This document shows positions 15,404 to 24,140 of a stretch of 54,145 nt of DNA, in pieces. Origin of the DNA: Anaerolineae bacterium. GTDB taxonomy: Bacteria > Chloroflexota > Anaerolineae > Aggregatilineales > Phototrophicaceae. Location: NCBI GenBank assembly GCA_022843385.1, contig JALHNT010000036.1:21405-75549 (forward strand), in the 5' to 3' direction. Positions within the stretch are counted from its first letter, which is position 1; every line of letters begins with the position of its first letter. The notes beneath the pieces were generated by a model. It ran no database searches and had not been told where the DNA came from. It saw nothing but the letters and a program-made list of their open reading frames with translations. A program made the translations under genes and the position numbers.

Positions 15404-15975
15404 AGCACACCATCGACCCGATCCTGATCGACTTCCCCGACCTCCTGGAAACCGAGCGCCTGCTCATTCGCGCCCCGCGTCAGGGCGACGGTCAAGCAGT
15501 CAACGAGTCGCTCTGCGAGTCGCTCGATGCGCTGCGTCCCTGGATGCCCTGGGCGCAGACCGCCCCGACCGTCAGCGATACCGAATTGGTAATGCGCCGC
15601 GCTAGCGCCGAGTTCATCCTGCGCGAGAACCTGATGCTGTTGATGTTCAGCAAGGCCGATGGCCGGCATGTGGGGAATATCGGGCTGCACCGCATGGATT
15701 GGTCGTCGCGGCGCTTCGAGATCGGCTACTGGATTCGCACCGGGCAGCAAGGCAAGGGCTATGTCACTGAAGCCGTCAATCACCTGACGCGCTTCACCTT
15801 TGACGAGTTAGCCGCCACCCGCATCGAAATCCGCTGCGACACCCGCAATGAACGCAGTGCCGCTGTTGCGCGCCGCACGGGTTATACGCTGGAAGCCACG
15901 CTGCACGATGACGGCCTCGACCCCCAGGGGGAGCTGCGCTCGATGCTGCTCTTCACCCGCCTGCGTGACCGGTGA
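15400..15975 (+). CDS. GNAT N-acetyltransferase (RimJ/RimL-like)
   Basis: A 191-aa GCN5-related acetyltransferase of the RimJ/RimL type that transfers acetyl from acetyl-CoA to an amine. Typical features: ETERLLIRAP at the start, VGNIGLHRMDWSSRRFEIGYWI in the middle, the acetyl-CoA binding QQGKGYVTEAV, then RIEIRCDTRNERSAAVARRTGY. The GTG start overlaps the stop of Uma2 copy 4, so it is translationally coupled to the array. The substrate cannot be inferred. Confidence 0.85.
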   Translation: MKHTIDPILIDFPDLLETERLLIRAPRQGDGQAVNESLCESLDALRPWMPWAQTAPTVSDTELVMRRASAEFILRENLMLLMFSKADGRHVGNIGLHRMDWSSRRFEIGYWIRTGQQGKGYVTEAVNHLTRFTFDELAATRIEIRCDTRNERSAAVARRTGYTLEATLHDDGLDPQGELRSMLLFTRLRDR

Positions 15976-15987
15976 GTCAATCCGGGC

Positions 15988-16404
15988 TCAGGGAGCTGGT
16001 GGAGTATCCTGCCATTCGGCTGCCAGGCTCGCGTCCAGTTCTTTCAACAGGGCGATGCCTTCTTCCAGCGACGTGACCATGCGCTGCCGGGTGTTGAACA
16101 TGGGCGCGAAGATCGAACTGGCGAAGCGCAGCAGCTTGTTGCTGGTGATAATGACGGTCCAGCCCAGTTTGTCGCGATAGGAACTGATGTCTACCGAGCG
16201 GAAACGAGCGATCTCGGAAAACGGCGGCCACTTCTCGACCCGTGTCAGGTCGATGACGACATGGGTCAGTGGAATTCCGTCGTGCATCATGGCCTCGGTG
16301 TCGCGCATCTGCCCGTACACGTCCTCCAGAGAGATCGTCGCTTCATACTGAACCAGGATAACTCGGCGCGGCAGATACCAGCGCAGGTGACAAGTCATGT
16401 TCAT
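15988..16404 (-). CDS. STAS/SpoIIAA-like domain protein
   Basis: A 138-aa single-domain protein, probably cytoplasmic. The pattern VILVQYEATISLEDVYGQMRD, then VVIDLTRVEKWPP, VDISSYRDKLGWTVIITSNKLLRF and a final helix (SLEEGIALLKELDASL) resembles STAS/SpoIIAA-like proteins often seen in Chloroflexota. A role in signalling or binding is inferred only. AAGAGGT precedes ATG 16404. Convergent with the GNAT gene, 12 bp apart. Confidence 0.6.
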   Translation of the reverse strand: MNMTCHLRWYLPRRVILVQYEATISLEDVYGQMRDTEAMMHDGIPLTHVVIDLTRVEKWPPFSEIARFRSVDISSYRDKLGWTVIITSNKLLRFASSIFAPMFNTRQRMVTSLEEGIALLKELDASLAAEWQDTPPAP

Positions 16405-16558
16405 CTACCTCTTGAGCTTCATTATGCTCATTGTAATATTGGATGACGGTACGCGCCATAAAGAAATCCAGTGATGGCGTGAAGGCGACTGAGGCAGCAA
16501 TTGCGGCTCTTCGTATACAATTCAGCAGATTTCGCAGCGGATCACCAAGGGGCGGGAG

Positions 16559-16849
16559 ATGGACTACGTTGAACTACAGGCGATCGAGAAAGCGACTGCC
16601 AGTGTTCAGGCAAAATACCCGGACTACCACTTTGAAGTGCTGGTCGAAGAAACGGTCAGCGCCCGCCGCGCAATTGTGGATGTCAGGATGTGGCCGGTGG
16701 ACGAACCCAACAATACCACCAACCTCCAGTTGATTGTCCGTCGAGCAGCTCCCATGATGTCTGCTGAGGTCGAGAGCGCCATGAACGATCATTATCGCAC
16801 CATGATTGAAGGCTTCTTCCGGCACCGCATTGAAAACGAGCACCGATGA
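16559..16849 (+). CDS. Small hypothetical protein
   Basis: A 96-aa protein, MDYVELQAIEKATASVQAKY..., with a mixed alpha/beta pattern (FEVLVEETVSARRAIVDVRMW, LQLIVRRAAP) and a C-terminal helix. The ATG is preceded by a purine-rich GGGGCGGGAG. No family was recognised. A shifted reading frame over the same bases looks spurious. Confidence 0.55.
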   Translation: MDYVELQAIEKATASVQAKYPDYHFEVLVEETVSARRAIVDVRMWPVDEPNNTTNLQLIVRRAAPMMSAEVESAMNDHYRTMIEGFFRHRIENEHR

Positions 16850-17000
16850 GGCACCTGCATGCACTAGCGCTGATTTATATCCACCAGCTTGGCAACCTCT
16901 CAGATCATCTCAACCAGCCCTCAAAAGCTATCAGCGAGTGAGGGAATGCCCATACCCTGTCGTACAACCCAACGAATGTCCACATAGACAGGAGGGTTGG

Positions 17001-17672
17001 ATGAACATTACCATCATCGAAACGATACTGCGGAACCGGACACTGTTCTTCAGCGAGGTCAGCGGAAGCAAACAATTGGGCGCAAAGATGCGGGATATGT
17101 TCGCGTCGTGCGTCGTCTTCTTCGCCCTGTACGGCCTGGTGATGGGGGCAGCGAACAGCCCGCTGCAAGCCATCAGTTCGGCCATCAAGCTACCGGCCTT
17201 ATTCCTCATTACCTTATTGATCTGCACGCCATCGCTGCACTTCTTCAATATTCTGTTCGGCAGCAAACAAACGCTGGCGCAAACCGTCACTGTGATCCTC
17301 ACAGCCATGACAACTCATGCGGTGCTGATGGTCAGCTTCGCGCCGATCACCCTGTTCTTTCTGATGACCAGTCGCTATTATCCGTTCTTCCTCATTCTGA
17401 ATGTCGTTTTCTTCGTCATTGCTGGTCTTATGGGGACATCGTTCCTCAAGCAAGGCATCCGCACTATCTCGGAGACCGATAATCTGGAGGGTGCGCCGAT
17501 GCGCCGGACGATCTTCGCCATCTGGCTGGTGCTGTATTGTTTCGTCGGCAGTCAGATGGCCTATACCCTCAGTCCATTCATCGGCGACTCATCCGAACCC
17601 TTTACCTGGTTCACCCAGTATGGTGCTAATTTCTACACCTATCTGGTCGAGGTGCTGCTGCGGCTGTTATGA
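17001..17672 (+). CDS. Yip1-like multi-spanning membrane protein
   Basis: A 223-aa integral membrane protein with about five to six hydrophobic helices (MFASCVVFFALYGLVMGA, LPALFLITLLICTPSLHFF, VILTAMTTHAVLMVSFAPIT, FFLILNVVFFVIAGLMG, MRRTIFAIWLVLYCFVGSQM). The layout is that of Yip1-type proteins common in Chloroflexota. Strong SD GGAGGG precedes ATG 17001; the longer open frame upstream has no SD. Function unknown. Convergent with the gene at 17698-18168. Confidence 0.7.
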   Translation: MNITIIETILRNRTLFFSEVSGSKQLGAKMRDMFASCVVFFALYGLVMGAANSPLQAISSAIKLPALFLITLLICTPSLHFFNILFGSKQTLAQTVTVILTAMTTHAVLMVSFAPITLFFLMTSRYYPFFLILNVVFFVIAGLMGTSFLKQGIRTISETDNLEGAPMRRTIFAIWLVLYCFVGSQMAYTLSPFIGDSSEPFTWFTQYGANFYTYLVEVLLRLL

Positions 17673-17697
17673 GCGACAACTGGCGCAGCATGACGGC

Positions 17698-18168
17698 CTA
17701 CTCATCAGAGACTTTCCAGTCCACCCAATCGGGCGGGAACTGATGGGTCAGGATGGAATCAGCCACCTTGATCGCAAGCTCACGCGGGAGCGTCTGATGA
17801 GGCGGGATGAGCAGCCGCTTGCCACTGGAATAGGTGAACATAACACCCTCCAGCGGCAGATCGGCTGTTACTTCGGCGGGGTCAACCGCACTATGTTTCA
17901 CGCGGAAACGCCCCACCTCACCCCGATTGAGATACTGCACCACGTAGCGCAGATGTTGGCTATCGACCATGACCAGCAGGATGGCGCCGTTGTTCAACAG
18001 CAGGACAACATGCTCGGTGCGCCGGCCGATGTCGCGAATCACCTGACGGCAATAGGCTGCCCCAGGATTTGCCACATGCATATAGCCGGTGTTGATGTCC
18101 CAGAATTCGATATGCATGGATCGGGCGAACTCCTGTGTGCGGGTGAGTGTAGCGACGCCAGTAACCAT
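17698..18168 (-). CDS. Hypothetical protein, not recognised
   Basis: A 156-aa protein with a very good SD (TAGGAGG, 8 nt before ATG 18168), so it is a real gene. It looks soluble and mixed alpha/beta, with HIEFWDINTGYMHVANPG, HVVLLLNNGAILLVMVD and the C-terminal PPDWVDWKVSDE. No family was recognised. Length is compatible with a STAS-like or regulatory domain but nothing diagnostic is seen. Confidence 0.6.
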   Translation of the reverse strand: MVTGVATLTRTQEFARSMHIEFWDINTGYMHVANPGAAYCRQVIRDIGRRTEHVVLLLNNGAILLVMVDSQHLRYVVQYLNRGEVGRFRVKHSAVDPAEVTADLPLEGVMFTYSSGKRLLIPPHQTLPRELAIKVADSILTHQFPPDWVDWKVSDE

Positions 18169-18462
18169 CAGAAAAGCCTCCTATTGGTCAAATCAAATTG
18201 CCACGAAGGGGCACAATAAAGCACTTTAAGAATTAAATCGGGTAATGTCTTGATGGAAGGGCTGTCCCTATAGCCCTCACCCCAAACCCCTCTCCCACGG
18301 GGCGAGGGGCTTCAAGACCCGTTCCCAACGGCTCCCCTTCTCCCAGTGGGAGAAGGGGCTGGGGGGATGAGGGCTCGAAACGGCAGCATACGCCGTAATC
18401 CGTAACCTGCATCATTGCACCCCTAGAGTAGAGCGATGGGCTAAACATTTTTCCGAGCAGCC
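18169..18462. other. Intergenic region holding a palindromic repeat element
   Basis: About 290 bp between two minus-strand genes; its main content is the G/C-rich palindromic element at 18272-18375. No ORF with a credible start is seen. Confidence 0.6.
18272..18375. repeat. G/C-rich palindromic intergenic repeat (REP/MITE-like)
   Basis: Outer arms start AGCCCTCACCCC (18272) and end GGATGAGGGCT (18375). An inner perfect hairpin has arms CCCCTTCTCCC (18334-18344) and GGGAGAAGGGG (18348-18358) around a 3-nt loop. The left segment CCCCTCTCCC can also pair with the right arm, so alternative folds are possible. Elements with this CCCTCACCCC...GGGATGAGGG form are dispersed in many bacterial genomes. 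Confidence 0.65.
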
Positions 18463-19893
18463 TTAATCCATCCCGGCGCTAACTGGCTCGATCACCGGCG
18501 GGCGATGCAGTCCGTGCAGCGTCTTTTCCCAGTAATGCGGGTTGAAGATCAGTTGATAGAAGGCGCGCCAGGCCGCCACGCTCATCAGCATCCAGTACAG
18601 GTGCGACAACAGCATCCACTTGACGCCGCCGTACTCGCGCTGGATGATCGCGCCGCTCAACTGGATGTAGAGCGAGAAATAATTGCCGGCGAACAACAGG
18701 AACGAGCCAACATAAAACAGCAGGCCGGGATACAGGCTCTCGATGAAGGGCGAGCGCGTGACGATATACAGCAGCGTCAGCGACCAGAACAACGGATTGA
18801 TGACATTCGCCAGCGGGCCGATGCCGACCATGATCTGAAAGGTGATGAAGCGCTTCAGCCCCAGTTCGCGTAGCAGCCGTAACGGGTCGCGCATGTGTGT
18901 CAGGTAGGTCTGCATGTAACCTTTGACCCAGCGCGACCGCTGCCGAACCCAGTTCCAGGGACGGGAGTTGGCCTCTTCCCAGGTGATCGAGGCTATCGCC
19001 TTGACGGTGTAACCCGCCCGCGCCAAGCGCACCCCCAAATCGGCATCTTCGGTGACGTTGTAGGCATCCCACCCGCCCAACTGCCGCAGCACGCTGGTGC
19101 GGAAGTGATTGGACGTGCCACCCAGCAGGAAGAGCAGCCCGGCATACGACAGGCCAGGGATGTAAAGCTGGAACCAACTGCTGTACTCGGCGGCGAAGAA
19201 ACGGGTCAGCGGGTTCTGGCGCGGGTTGTGATAGGCCAGCATCCCCTGGACGCAGGCGACGCGCGGATCGGCCTGCTCGAAGGCGGCCACCGCCTTGAGC
19301 AACTGCAACGGATCGGGTTTGTCTTCGGCATCGTACACAGCACAGAGCGACCCGGTGACATATTGCAGGCCGACATTGAGCGCCTTCGGTTTGGTGCGCG
19401 GCTGCGACGGCGGAATCAGGATGACGCGGAAATGGGCAGGCAGGCGGCGGTTGCGCACCGTCACCACCATATCGTGATCGTCTTCTTCCAGCAGCAGCAG
19501 GATTTGCAGCTTGTCCGCCGGATAATCCAGCGCGCTCAGGTTGTGGATCAGTTCATCGACCACTGCCACCTCTTTGAACAGCGGCACCAGCACCGAATAC
19601 AGCGGCAGATCGTCGCGGTTGAGGTGGCTGATGTCCACTTCCAGGGCGGCCTGTGCGGCGGGCGTCGAGGCGCGCCAGATCAGGAACAGGTTGAAACTGA
19701 GCTGCGCCAGATAGGCCAGCGTCATCAGCCCGATCAGGCCGGTCAGAAAGGTCGTCAGCGGAATGCCGAGTGCCAGCCCGATGACCAGCGCGACCGCCAG
19801 CGCCAACAGAAAGCGGCGCTGACCCAGACTGAACGATTCGCGGGCATTGAGCTGCCGCGCGGTGAGGCGGTTGACGTGTTGCGGTTTATTCAT
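18463..19893 (-). CDS. Processive family-2 glycosyltransferase (cellulose-synthase-like)
   Basis: A 476-aa membrane glycosyltransferase for polysaccharide synthesis. Two N-terminal helices (FLLALAVALVIGLALGIPLT and the next) precede the catalytic domain with the signature D,D,D,QxxRW: EEDDHD, DAEDKPD, TEDADLG and QRSRWVKG. C-terminal helices follow (LYIVTRSPFI, LLFYVGSFLLFAGNY). The ATG at 19893 has SD CGGAGAAC. It lies next to the GT39-like gene and in a cluster with three GT4s and a flippase, so it probably builds a surface polysaccharide. Confidence 0.85.
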   Translation of the reverse strand: MNKPQHVNRLTARQLNARESFSLGQRRFLLALAVALVIGLALGIPLTTFLTGLIGLMTLAYLAQLSFNLFLIWRASTPAAQAALEVDISHLNRDDLPLYSVLVPLFKEVAVVDELIHNLSALDYPADKLQILLLLEEDDHDMVVTVRNRRLPAHFRVILIPPSQPRTKPKALNVGLQYVTGSLCAVYDAEDKPDPLQLLKAVAAFEQADPRVACVQGMLAYHNPRQNPLTRFFAAEYSSWFQLYIPGLSYAGLLFLLGGTSNHFRTSVLRQLGGWDAYNVTEDADLGVRLARAGYTVKAIASITWEEANSRPWNWVRQRSRWVKGYMQTYLTHMRDPLRLLRELGLKRFITFQIMVGIGPLANVINPLFWSLTLLYIVTRSPFIESLYPGLLFYVGSFLLFAGNYFSLYIQLSGAIIQREYGGVKWMLLSHLYWMLMSVAAWRAFYQLIFNPHYWEKTLHGLHRPPVIEPVSAGMD

Positions 19894-19967
19894 GTTGTTC
19901 TCCGATTGTTTCCCCAAACGGTTCAAGAGTCAGTGAATGAAGGCCGGGACGCACCCGACCTCTGGCG

Positions 19968-21605
19968 TTATCCCAGGGTGTCGCTATCCCCCTGGACGGG
20001 TTGGATGACCGGCGTGAGCTTACGCTGATAAATCTGATAGAAGGCGTTGGCGTAGACCAGGTCATAGTGGGCTTCCAGCGCCGGGTCGTTGTGCCAGCGC
20101 GTCCACACCTTATCCGCCCCCACCAGGTCGTAGACATCGCTGGACGGCAGGCGCATCACCACCCACTCAATGCCGCTGCGCTGCGGCGCTTCGAGCGTAC
20201 CTTCCCAGATGCGGAAGCTGCCCTCATAGACCACCTGCCCCAGCGGGATGCCGGAGACGAACTGCAACTGGTCGTTGCCGTAGGACTCCATCAGCATCCG
20301 ACCGCCGTTGTAATGGGCCTTGAGCCAGGCGGCGGCCAGCTCGATATTCTGTGACCGGGGGGTATCCTGCACCGAAGCCGGCTCGGTCAGGGTGATGATG
20401 CCGTGCAGCCGCAGTTGCAGGACGATGCTGCCGGCGGCGATGACAATCACCAGCGCCTTCAGCAGCAGGCTGCGCCGCGCGAGATAGGCCATGAAGATGG
20501 CGGTCGGCAGCAGCATGACCAGGGCGAAACGGATGTTGTACATATCGCCGGACAGTTCCGGCACACGCATCGGGCGCTGACCGGCATAGAGCATGAAGAC
20601 GAAGAACGGGAACAGGACGTAGAACGCCAGCGGAGCCATGTGCTGCGGGCGCAGACGGGTACGCACCGCATACACCACTGCACCCAGCAGCCCAACGAAG
20701 AACGGCAGTCCGACGGTGGAGAAAGTGGCGAACAGATAACTCCAGAACGCCCCGTGCAGGTTACCGATGATCGGGTCGCCCTCCGCCACCCAAAGCGACG
20801 GCTTGGCATACTCGCCGCGCTGGAACGACAGCGGATCGCCGAAGATGATCCAGTTCCAGCCGATCCAGGCCACGATGCCGATAGCGGCCCAGTAGGCCCA
20901 GAACAGCGTCAGTCCTTCGATCTTGACGTAGCTGAAGCGCCGGACGACATGACCAAGAAACAGGATACCGCCCGCCAGCAGCAGCAGCGGCCAGGCTTCG
21001 TAGCGGATTAGGCAGGCCAGCGTCAGGGACAGCCCGCTGAGGAATAACCAGGTGCGGTTCTCCGGCTCGGCGCTCAGGCGCAGCAGCGTGTACACGCTCA
21101 GCATCATGGCGGCGAACATCGGCACTTCGGTCATGGGCGTGGCCTGCATGTACAGGAGGTTGGGATTGGTCATGAGGATCAGCGCGGCGATCACCCCCAG
21201 CGTCCGTTCGCCGGTCAGATGGTTCACCGTCTGATACAGGACCAGCGCCAGGGCGAAGAAGGACAGCATCGAGACGGCTGTCAGCGCCAGCCCGGACTGG
21301 TACAGCGGATCGATGCCGATCAACGGCAGCGCCAGCACATGCGTCAGCGGCAGCCACACGCTGCCCAACTGCGCCAGACCCGGCGTCGGGCTATCGACGA
21401 CGCGGCGGGTGATGAGCAGCCGCGCCTGCGAGTCGTAATATAACAGGCCGATCTGCTGCTGCTGTACCACCAGCAGACTGCCCAACGACAGCACCAGCGC
21501 CAGCAGACCGACGAGCAGCAGCGCCCGATCCAGGCGGCGGGCGGCAACAACCGGCACGGACGGCGCGCCGGGTTCAAGGGGTCGGGTTTGGATTACAGCG
21601 GTCAC
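19968..21605 (-). CDS. GT39-like polytopic membrane glycosyltransferase
   Basis: A 545-aa protein with about ten to twelve hydrophobic helices. Near the N-terminus, YYDSQARLLITRRVVDS and the following GSVWLPLTHVL give the acidic loop and helix arrangement of dolichyl/polyprenyl-phosphate-sugar mannosyltransferases (PMT/GT39, GT-C fold). The C-terminal soluble tail (LAAAWLKAHYNGGRMLMESYGND) is typical. The start is placed at GTG 21605 because GGGAG precedes it by 5 nt; ATG 21617 is the alternative. It probably transfers a lipid-linked sugar outside the membrane. A cluster of GATGAGTG half-sites lies upstream. Confidence 0.75.
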   Translation of the reverse strand: MTAVIQTRPLEPGAPSVPVVAARRLDRALLLVGLLALVLSLGSLLVVQQQQIGLLYYDSQARLLITRRVVDSPTPGLAQLGSVWLPLTHVLALPLIGIDPLYQSGLALTAVSMLSFFALALVLYQTVNHLTGERTLGVIAALILMTNPNLLYMQATPMTEVPMFAAMMLSVYTLLRLSAEPENRTWLFLSGLSLTLACLIRYEAWPLLLLAGGILFLGHVVRRFSYVKIEGLTLFWAYWAAIGIVAWIGWNWIIFGDPLSFQRGEYAKPSLWVAEGDPIIGNLHGAFWSYLFATFSTVGLPFFVGLLGAVVYAVRTRLRPQHMAPLAFYVLFPFFVFMLYAGQRPMRVPELSGDMYNIRFALVMLLPTAIFMAYLARRSLLLKALVIVIAAGSIVLQLRLHGIITLTEPASVQDTPRSQNIELAAAWLKAHYNGGRMLMESYGNDQLQFVSGIPLGQVVYEGSFRIWEGTLEAPQRSGIEWVVMRLPSSDVYDLVGADKVWTRWHNDPALEAHYDLVYANAFYQIYQRKLTPVIQPVQGDSDTLG

Positions 21606-21617
21606 AATCGCTCCCAT

Positions 21618-21871
21618 CGGTTTTGGATGACACCGCTACCGACGGGAATGCGCGACAAAAGTTACGGGTTATAACTATGGGGAAGATAAGTATTTGATGA
21701 GTGCACTCATGATTACTCTGATGAGTGTCTCAGTCACTCATCTTATGTACACAGCACCCTGCTGCCTCTCACTCTCACGACGAAGAGACCACGATGTACC
21801 AATCTCGAAGTCCTTTTTCAAGGCGCGGGAGTGACAGGGTTTTGGGATAAGGGTTATCTGCGTAAGATTGG
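21618..21871. other. Intergenic region with regulatory half-sites
   Basis: The 254 bp upstream of the GT39-like gene hold the GATGAGTG cluster. No small ORF with a good SD was seen. Confidence 0.5.
21697..21742. promoter_or_regulatory. Cluster of GATGAGTG half-sites upstream of the GT39-like gene
   Basis: A 14-bp perfect palindrome ATGAGTGCACTCAT (21697-21710) is followed by a second inverted repeat GATGAGTG (21720-21727) / CACTCATC (21735-21742). Together they give four copies of TGAGTG in two inverted pairs, about 80-125 bp upstream of the gene's start. This looks like a pair of repressor or activator sites. The protein that binds is not known. Confidence 0.5.
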
Positions 21872-22648
21872 TTATTCAGCTAGAGCCTGATCGATGGCGA
21901 AGTGAATGAAACGGCGGGTTTCGGGGAGCGTGGCAGCCGGGTCAGCCACCGGGTCGCGCCAGGCCAGTCGCCAGTCGAGCGCATTCTGGATCAACCCAGA
22001 CCACTGCGGGTAGGTCGTTTGTGCCCAGCGCGCGGCCGCCAGCTTGGACACCTGCTGACCGTGTTGCAGCGTATAGAGGCCACGGCACATCGTGAGGATG
22101 GCGTAAGCCTGTGAAGGACGGGTATCGATGCCGTCCTGCCAGTCACGCCAGTTCCGCATATGGGCGCGGATGTTATCCAGGAATTCGTCCTGGGCGATGG
22201 AATCAATGATGGCGGCAGGCGACGGCCCCAGCAGAGTGACTCCCACCGTCCGCACCATGTACCAGTTGACCAGCCATTCATAGCCAGCGGTCTTGCGGTT
22301 GAAGGGTTCGCCAGGGCTGATGACGGCGATGGGGCTGGCCTGACTGCGAAAGGTCTTCAGACCATCCCGCGAGTAATACTGAATCTCAATGCGATCACGA
22401 TACAGCGGGAAAGTGCTGGCGACGGACTCGTGCACCTGGTCAAGTGCGGCATATTCGTCATCAGTCAGATCGGTCGCGATGGCCGCCAGCAGATCAATAT
22501 CGCTGACGGTTTCATCGAAGTCGCCGGTCACCAACGAGCCGTAGAGATACACGCCGACCAACCGGCTGCCGAGGATGGCCTGCATCTGTGGCAGGAGTTG
22601 ATCCAGCAGCGCGTTCACCGGCGGGCTGATGGTAGAGGCTGGCATCAC
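21872..22648 (-). CDS. AadA-like nucleotidyltransferase (DUF4111-type C-terminus)
   Basis: A 258-aa protein with the Pol-beta nucleotidyltransferase motif GSLVTGDFDETVSDIDLL, the GS...DxD metal-binding pattern of aminoglycoside adenylyltransferases. The helical C-terminal half (YAILTMCRGLYTLQHGQQVSKLAAARWA) resembles DUF4111. Family members adenylylate streptomycin/spectinomycin, but many chromosomal homologues have unknown substrates. The start ATG 22648 shares ATGA with the stop of the upstream GT4, so it is translationally coupled to a glycan gene. Resistance is therefore not assumed. Confidence 0.75.
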   Translation of the reverse strand: MMPASTISPPVNALLDQLLPQMQAILGSRLVGVYLYGSLVTGDFDETVSDIDLLAAIATDLTDDEYAALDQVHESVASTFPLYRDRIEIQYYSRDGLKTFRSQASPIAVISPGEPFNRKTAGYEWLVNWYMVRTVGVTLLGPSPAAIIDSIAQDEFLDNIRAHMRNWRDWQDGIDTRPSQAYAILTMCRGLYTLQHGQQVSKLAAARWAQTTYPQWSGLIQNALDWRLAWRDPVADPAATLPETRRFIHFAIDQALAE

Positions 22649-23967
22649 CCTGCTCCATTGGCGCGGACCAGGCGCTCATAATGCGACTGGAATTGTCTGG
22701 CCTCGTCTTCAAGAGAGGGAGAGGAAGGAATGTTCTGGCGCAGCATCGGGAGCAAATCAGGCTCTTCTAGCAGGCGCAGTATCTGGGCGCGCAGGCCAGC
22801 CACATCATTCAACTCGAAGAGAAGTCCGTCTCGCTCATGATCGATCCATTCGATCAAGGGCTCAATCCGTGCCGCGATGACGGGCAGATTACCTCGCCTG
22901 GCCTGATGGATAATCGCACCATGATTCTCATAGCTGCGCGAGGGTACAACCAGCGCGTCAAAGCGGCTCAATAGCTGCGCCAGGGAATGGGAAGGATGTG
23001 TAACCTGCCAGCGAATCGCGGGATTTGCCGCGATCTGATGTTTGAGCTTCCCGCCCAGATCCGTATCCGGCATGTGCGGAATGCACAGTTCGAGATTCAG
23101 AGCCGCCTGGGAGGTCATCAGCGATTGAGCCGCCTCGATCAAGAGATCAATCCCGCTATCCCAGGTCGGAGCGCCAACAAAACCCAACCGCAGCGCATCG
23201 CTGACGGGTTGGACAGGCGTGGCCGGCTCAACCGCCGGGTGGGGCTGCGCATGAATAAAGCGCTGGGTATCGAAACCATAGCGGGCGTACTGATCGATGA
23301 GAAATCGTGATGGGCTGATGACCAGATCGACCTGCGAAAGCGCGTGAGTCAGGGTTTCGCGACGGTGAGTGATGGCGGCCAGCGCATCAGCGGCACGGGA
23401 GGACGTGCGCGAGACTGACTCAAACACATGCTTCAATCCCGATAGCCCGGATCGCGACAAGCGATCAAAATGAAACGAGTCCTGCAAGCGACAGTGTGCG
23501 CATTTTGGGTCAGTCTCCGGGCCTGAGCAAAGTTCCTGTGCCGGCGTGCGCCAATTGCCGAGGTAACACATCCACCAGAAATCTGTCAGGGTCAACAATA
23601 GCGGCAGGTTATGAGCTTTGGCAGCCTCGACCACTGCGACACCGAGCCACTCCCCGCCAATCAGATGCACCAGGTCGTAATGATTGCGTTCCAGCAAGCG
23701 GCGTATTGCCTGGGCAATGCGCGGATCGGCATAGGTGCTGCGGAACGGATCACGCGCGGCAAGCCAGTCCATATAGAGCCGGTGAACCCGATAGCCTTCT
23801 TCATCCTGCGACTCAAGGCGCGTCTGGGGGTCGTCGAGCTTCGCCAGCGTAAAGATCTCGACCTCATGGCCCTTCTGGCTGAGCAGCAGGCATATCGAGC
23901 GCAGGCTGTCGTGGAAAGTCACCTGCTGTGAGAGCGCGTATTCGTGAGTGGCGATGAGGATTCGCAT
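22645..23967 (-). CDS. Family-4 glycosyltransferase, paralogue 1
   Basis: A 440-aa GT-B retaining glycosyltransferase. The N-terminal acceptor domain begins MRILIATHEY; the donor domain includes GFVGAPTWDSGIDLLIEAA and the E-x7-E region around VPSRSYENHGAIIHQARRGN. An insert contains cysteines C134, C147, C156 and C159 (CSGPETDPKC), at identical positions in paralogue 2. SD AGAGG precedes ATG 23967. It is coupled to the nucleotidyltransferase gene. It likely adds a sugar to the polysaccharide on the cytoplasmic side. Confidence 0.85.
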   Translation of the reverse strand: MRILIATHEYALSQQVTFHDSLRSICLLLSQKGHEVEIFTLAKLDDPQTRLESQDEEGYRVHRLYMDWLAARDPFRSTYADPRIAQAIRRLLERNHYDLVHLIGGEWLGVAVVEAAKAHNLPLLLTLTDFWWMCYLGNWRTPAQELCSGPETDPKCAHCRLQDSFHFDRLSRSGLSGLKHVFESVSRTSSRAADALAAITHRRETLTHALSQVDLVISPSRFLIDQYARYGFDTQRFIHAQPHPAVEPATPVQPVSDALRLGFVGAPTWDSGIDLLIEAAQSLMTSQAALNLELCIPHMPDTDLGGKLKHQIAANPAIRWQVTHPSHSLAQLLSRFDALVVPSRSYENHGAIIHQARRGNLPVIAARIEPLIEWIDHERDGLLFELNDVAGLRAQILRLLEEPDLLPMLRQNIPSSPSLEDEARQFQSHYERLVRANGAG

Positions 23968-24140
23968 GCGGCCTCTGGCACCCTAAGCTCAACTTTCAGT
24001 AACCAGAGTATATAGTATGGTTGAGGAAAATTCTAATATTCGCCATGCAACATTGCTAGGGGAATTTCTTGTCAGGAATCAACAAATGATTGCTGCATAA
24101 TTTGTCCAGTTTGCTGTAGTGGCACCTGTGCGCTGGGCGT

